Positions 29,621 through 31,222 of a stretch of DNA of 31,222 nt are shown in pieces. Each line of letters starts with the position of its first letter. The stretch's first letter is position 1. Origin of the DNA: a virus; the IMG/VR virus record IMGVR_UViG_3300036398_004122, positions 1-31,222 of that record; one strand, written 5' to 3'. A program made the position numbers and the translations under genes. The notes below the pieces were generated by a model. It saw only the letters and a list, made by a program, of their open reading frames with translations, was not told the DNA's origin and searched no databases.

Positions 29621-30465
29621 AAATCTCAGTATTAGGTTCAAGTGGTCAGGTTGGAGCATACCTGACCGAATATCTTCGTGGAAAAGGTCATACCGTCAAT
29701 GAATTTGATGTTGTGAATGGACCAGAACAGGATATGACAGTTATTCCAAATCAAAACTTGGAAGATAATATCAAAGATTCTGACTTTGTATTCTTCCTTG
29801 CATTTGATGTGGGTGGTTCCAGATACCTTAAAAAGTATCAGCACACATTTCAGTTCATTGATAACAATGCACGTCTGATGGCAAATGCATTTGGACTTCT
29901 TAAGAAGTACAATAAGAGGTTTGTTTTTGCATCATCTCAGATGAGCAATATGAGTTATTCTCCATATGGAGTTCTGAAGAATGTTGGAGAACTTTATACT
30001 AAGTCTCTTAATGGACTTATTGTTAAGTTCTGGAATGTGTATGGCATCGAAAAAGACCACGATAAAGCACACGTTATTACTGACTTTATTCGTAAAGGAT
30101 TTGAGACTGGTGTAATTGATATGCTTACTGATGGTCAGGAGCAACGTGAGTTTCTTTATGCTGAAGATTGCTGCGAAGCACTAGAGGCAATTATGGAAAA
30201 CTATAATGACTTTACTTCAGAAGATAATCTTCACATCACAAGTTTCCATTCCACAAAGATTCTTGATATTGCAAATATTATTTCTGGTCAATTTAATTTG
30301 ATTGATAAGTCAGTGAAGATTCAACCATCAGAAGAAAAAGATTCTGTTCAAATGGATAAAAGAAATCTTCCAGATACATATTTGACTAAATGGTGGATGC
30401 CCAAAACAACTATCGAGCAAGGAATTGCTAAAGTCTTTGAGGCAATGAAGAATGAGCAAATTTAA
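29617..30465 (+). CDS. NAD(P)-dependent extended SDR (epimerase/dehydratase family)
   Basis: 282 residues, ATG overlapping the methyltransferase stop by 4 bases. The nucleotide-binding motif is GSSGQVG at 7-13. The catalytic group is S106 or S107 in FASSQ with Y117-x-x-x-K121 in YGVLK. DGQEQREFLYAEDCCEAL is the usual extended-SDR substrate-side motif. This class makes nucleotide-sugar epimers, dehydratases and reductases; I cannot choose one. Its place suggests it modifies the same GDP-sugar as the upstream epimerase, perhaps in a GDP-fucose-like step. It overlaps the next gene by 14 bases. Confidence 0.8.
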   Translation: MKISVLGSSGQVGAYLTEYLRGKGHTVNEFDVVNGPEQDMTVIPNQNLEDNIKDSDFVFFLAFDVGGSRYLKKYQHTFQFIDNNARLMANAFGLLKKYNKRFVFASSQMSNMSYSPYGVLKNVGELYTKSLNGLIVKFWNVYGIEKDHDKAHVITDFIRKGFETGVIDMLTDGQEQREFLYAEDCCEALEAIMENYNDFTSEDNLHITSFHSTKILDIANIISGQFNLIDKSVKIQPSEEKDSVQMDKRNLPDTYLTKWWMPKTTIEQGIAKVFEAMKNEQI

Positions 30466-31222
30466 GATTAATCTTTATTGCAACGATTCTCTTCTTCCTT
30501 CTACTTCAGATAAAAACACTTCTAAGTTTACTGAGTGGGTTTATGATGGTTCTGGAGAAGTTAATTTCTATGTAAATCAACGTTCTCTGGAAGCATTTTC
30601 TACGGTTCAAACCAAACCCACTTATATTTGGTTGTTGGAATCCAAGCAAATCATTAAACCAATCTATGATTGGATTATTAAAAATTATGAGTTTGCTGCT
30701 ACCAGAGTTGATGGTATTTTTAGTTGTGATAGAGAATTATGTGAAAAATATCCAAAGATTAAATATGCAATTAGTAATGCTGCACCTTGGGTTGTAGATA
30801 GACAGATATTTGAAAAGACCAAATTAGTCTCTATGGTCTCATCAAATAAGTCTATGGTTCCTGGACATATAAAGAGACTTGAGTTTGTGAATAAGTTCAA
30901 AGACCAAGTAGATTTATTTGGTAGGGGTATCCGAGATATTTCTTGTAAAGAAGAAGCACTAAAGGATTATATGTTCTCTATTGCAGTAGAAAATGCAGTT
31001 TATGATACCTATTTCACTGAGAAGATTACAGATTGTTTTGCTACTGGAACTATTCCAATTTTTTATGGATGTAGAGGAATTACTGAGTATTTCAATGAAG
31101 AAGGAATTATATTCCTAGATGATGATTTTGATATCTCTTCATTGACAGAAGACCTTTATCATTCTAAAATAGATGCAGTTAAAGATAATTTTGAACGTTC
31201 TTTAAACCTTCCTGTTGCGGAA
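30452..31222 (+). CDS. GT10 family glycosyltransferase (fucosyltransferase type), partial
   Basis: 257 codons, running off the window end with no stop; the 5' end (ATG at 30452) is inside the previous gene. Near residues 172-205 it has YMFSIAVENAVYDTYFTEKI followed by FATGTIPIFYG, the conserved GT10 motif that binds GDP-fucose. VDLFGRG (near 155) precedes it. Known members transfer L-fucose from GDP-L-fucose, and some accept GDP-L-galactose. With the upstream GDP-mannose 3,5-epimerase this points to transfer of an L-sugar onto a glycan. The acceptor and any later domain are beyond the window. Confidence 0.8.
   Translation, partial: MSKFKINLYCNDSLLPSTSDKNTSKFTEWVYDGSGEVNFYVNQRSLEAFSTVQTKPTYIWLLESKQIIKPIYDWIIKNYEFAATRVDGIFSCDRELCEKYPKIKYAISNAAPWVVDRQIFEKTKLVSMVSSNKSMVPGHIKRLEFVNKFKDQVDLFGRGIRDISCKEEALKDYMFSIAVENAVYDTYFTEKITDCFATGTIPIFYGCRGITEYFNEEGIIFLDDDFDISSLTEDLYHSKIDAVKDNFERSLNLPVAE

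Noticed and set aside
1-31222. CRISPR array, insertion sequence, integrase or attachment site
   Set aside because: No regularly spaced repeats, transposase, integrase or terminal inverted repeats are seen. The only repeats are low-complexity coding ones.

Overview
The window reads as part of the genome of a T4-like cyanophage, a large contractile-tailed phage of marine Synechococcus or Prochlorococcus. The basis is a set of T4-type replication genes (the gp43 polymerase end, uvsX, gp41 helicase, gp61 primase, nrdA, nrdB) mixed with genes typical of marine cyanophages (mazG, talC, gnd, a flavin-dependent halogenase, a GDP-sugar cassette). Base composition is AT-rich. Every gene I can support lies on the + strand, many overlap by 1-4 bases (TAATG, ATGA, GTGA), and no non-coding stretch exceeds about 200 bases.

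Layout. (1) 1-4947, replication and early metabolism: the DNA polymerase C-terminus, a 54-residue protein, an inserted glycosyltransferase, uvsX, gp41 helicase, a putative 2-oxoglutarate/Fe(II) oxygenase, mazG and a small conserved protein. (2) 4990-11207, late or virion block: a possible nuclease-fold protein, a nucleotidyltransferase with a T4-like capsid-targeting N-terminus, a long basic protein, a 57-residue protein, an Ig-like virion protein, two small proteins and a coiled-coil membrane protein. Short hairpins alternate here with TATAAATA-type late promoter motifs. (3) 11207-16318, DNA precursor block: gp61 primase, nrdA, a second putative oxygenase, nrdB. (4) 16378-20528, three more late genes: a modular protein ending in a HAD phosphatase domain, a 157-residue protein, and a 730-residue Pro/Ala-rich modular protein. 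(5) 20650-22250: a GIY-YIG nuclease, a small protein, a secreted lysozyme behind a structured leader, and a tRNA-Gly(UCC). (6) 22279-24005: a zinc-ribbon protein and an intact flavin-dependent halogenase. (7) 24100-27685: about a dozen tiny, mostly membrane-bound proteins surrounding talC and gnd. (8) 27879-31222: a nucleotide-sugar cassette made of a GDP-mannose 3,5-epimerase, a TylF-like methyltransferase, an extended SDR and a GT10 (fucosyltransferase-type) glycosyltransferase cut by the window end.

How they fit together. talC and gnd should push host carbon through the pentose phosphate pathway to give NADPH and ribose-5-phosphate. NrdA/NrdB turn ribonucleotides into deoxynucleotides, and gp43, gp41, gp61 and UvsX use them to copy and recombine the phage genome; MazG may adjust the nucleotide pool. 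The late block appears to supply virion proteins, some of which carry enzyme domains and may be packaged in the head. The last cassette could make GDP-L-galactose or a related sugar and attach it to a surface or virion glycan. The least-described parts are the modular, possibly packaged enzymes, an RNA switch candidate at 4954-4992, and the L-sugar cassette.
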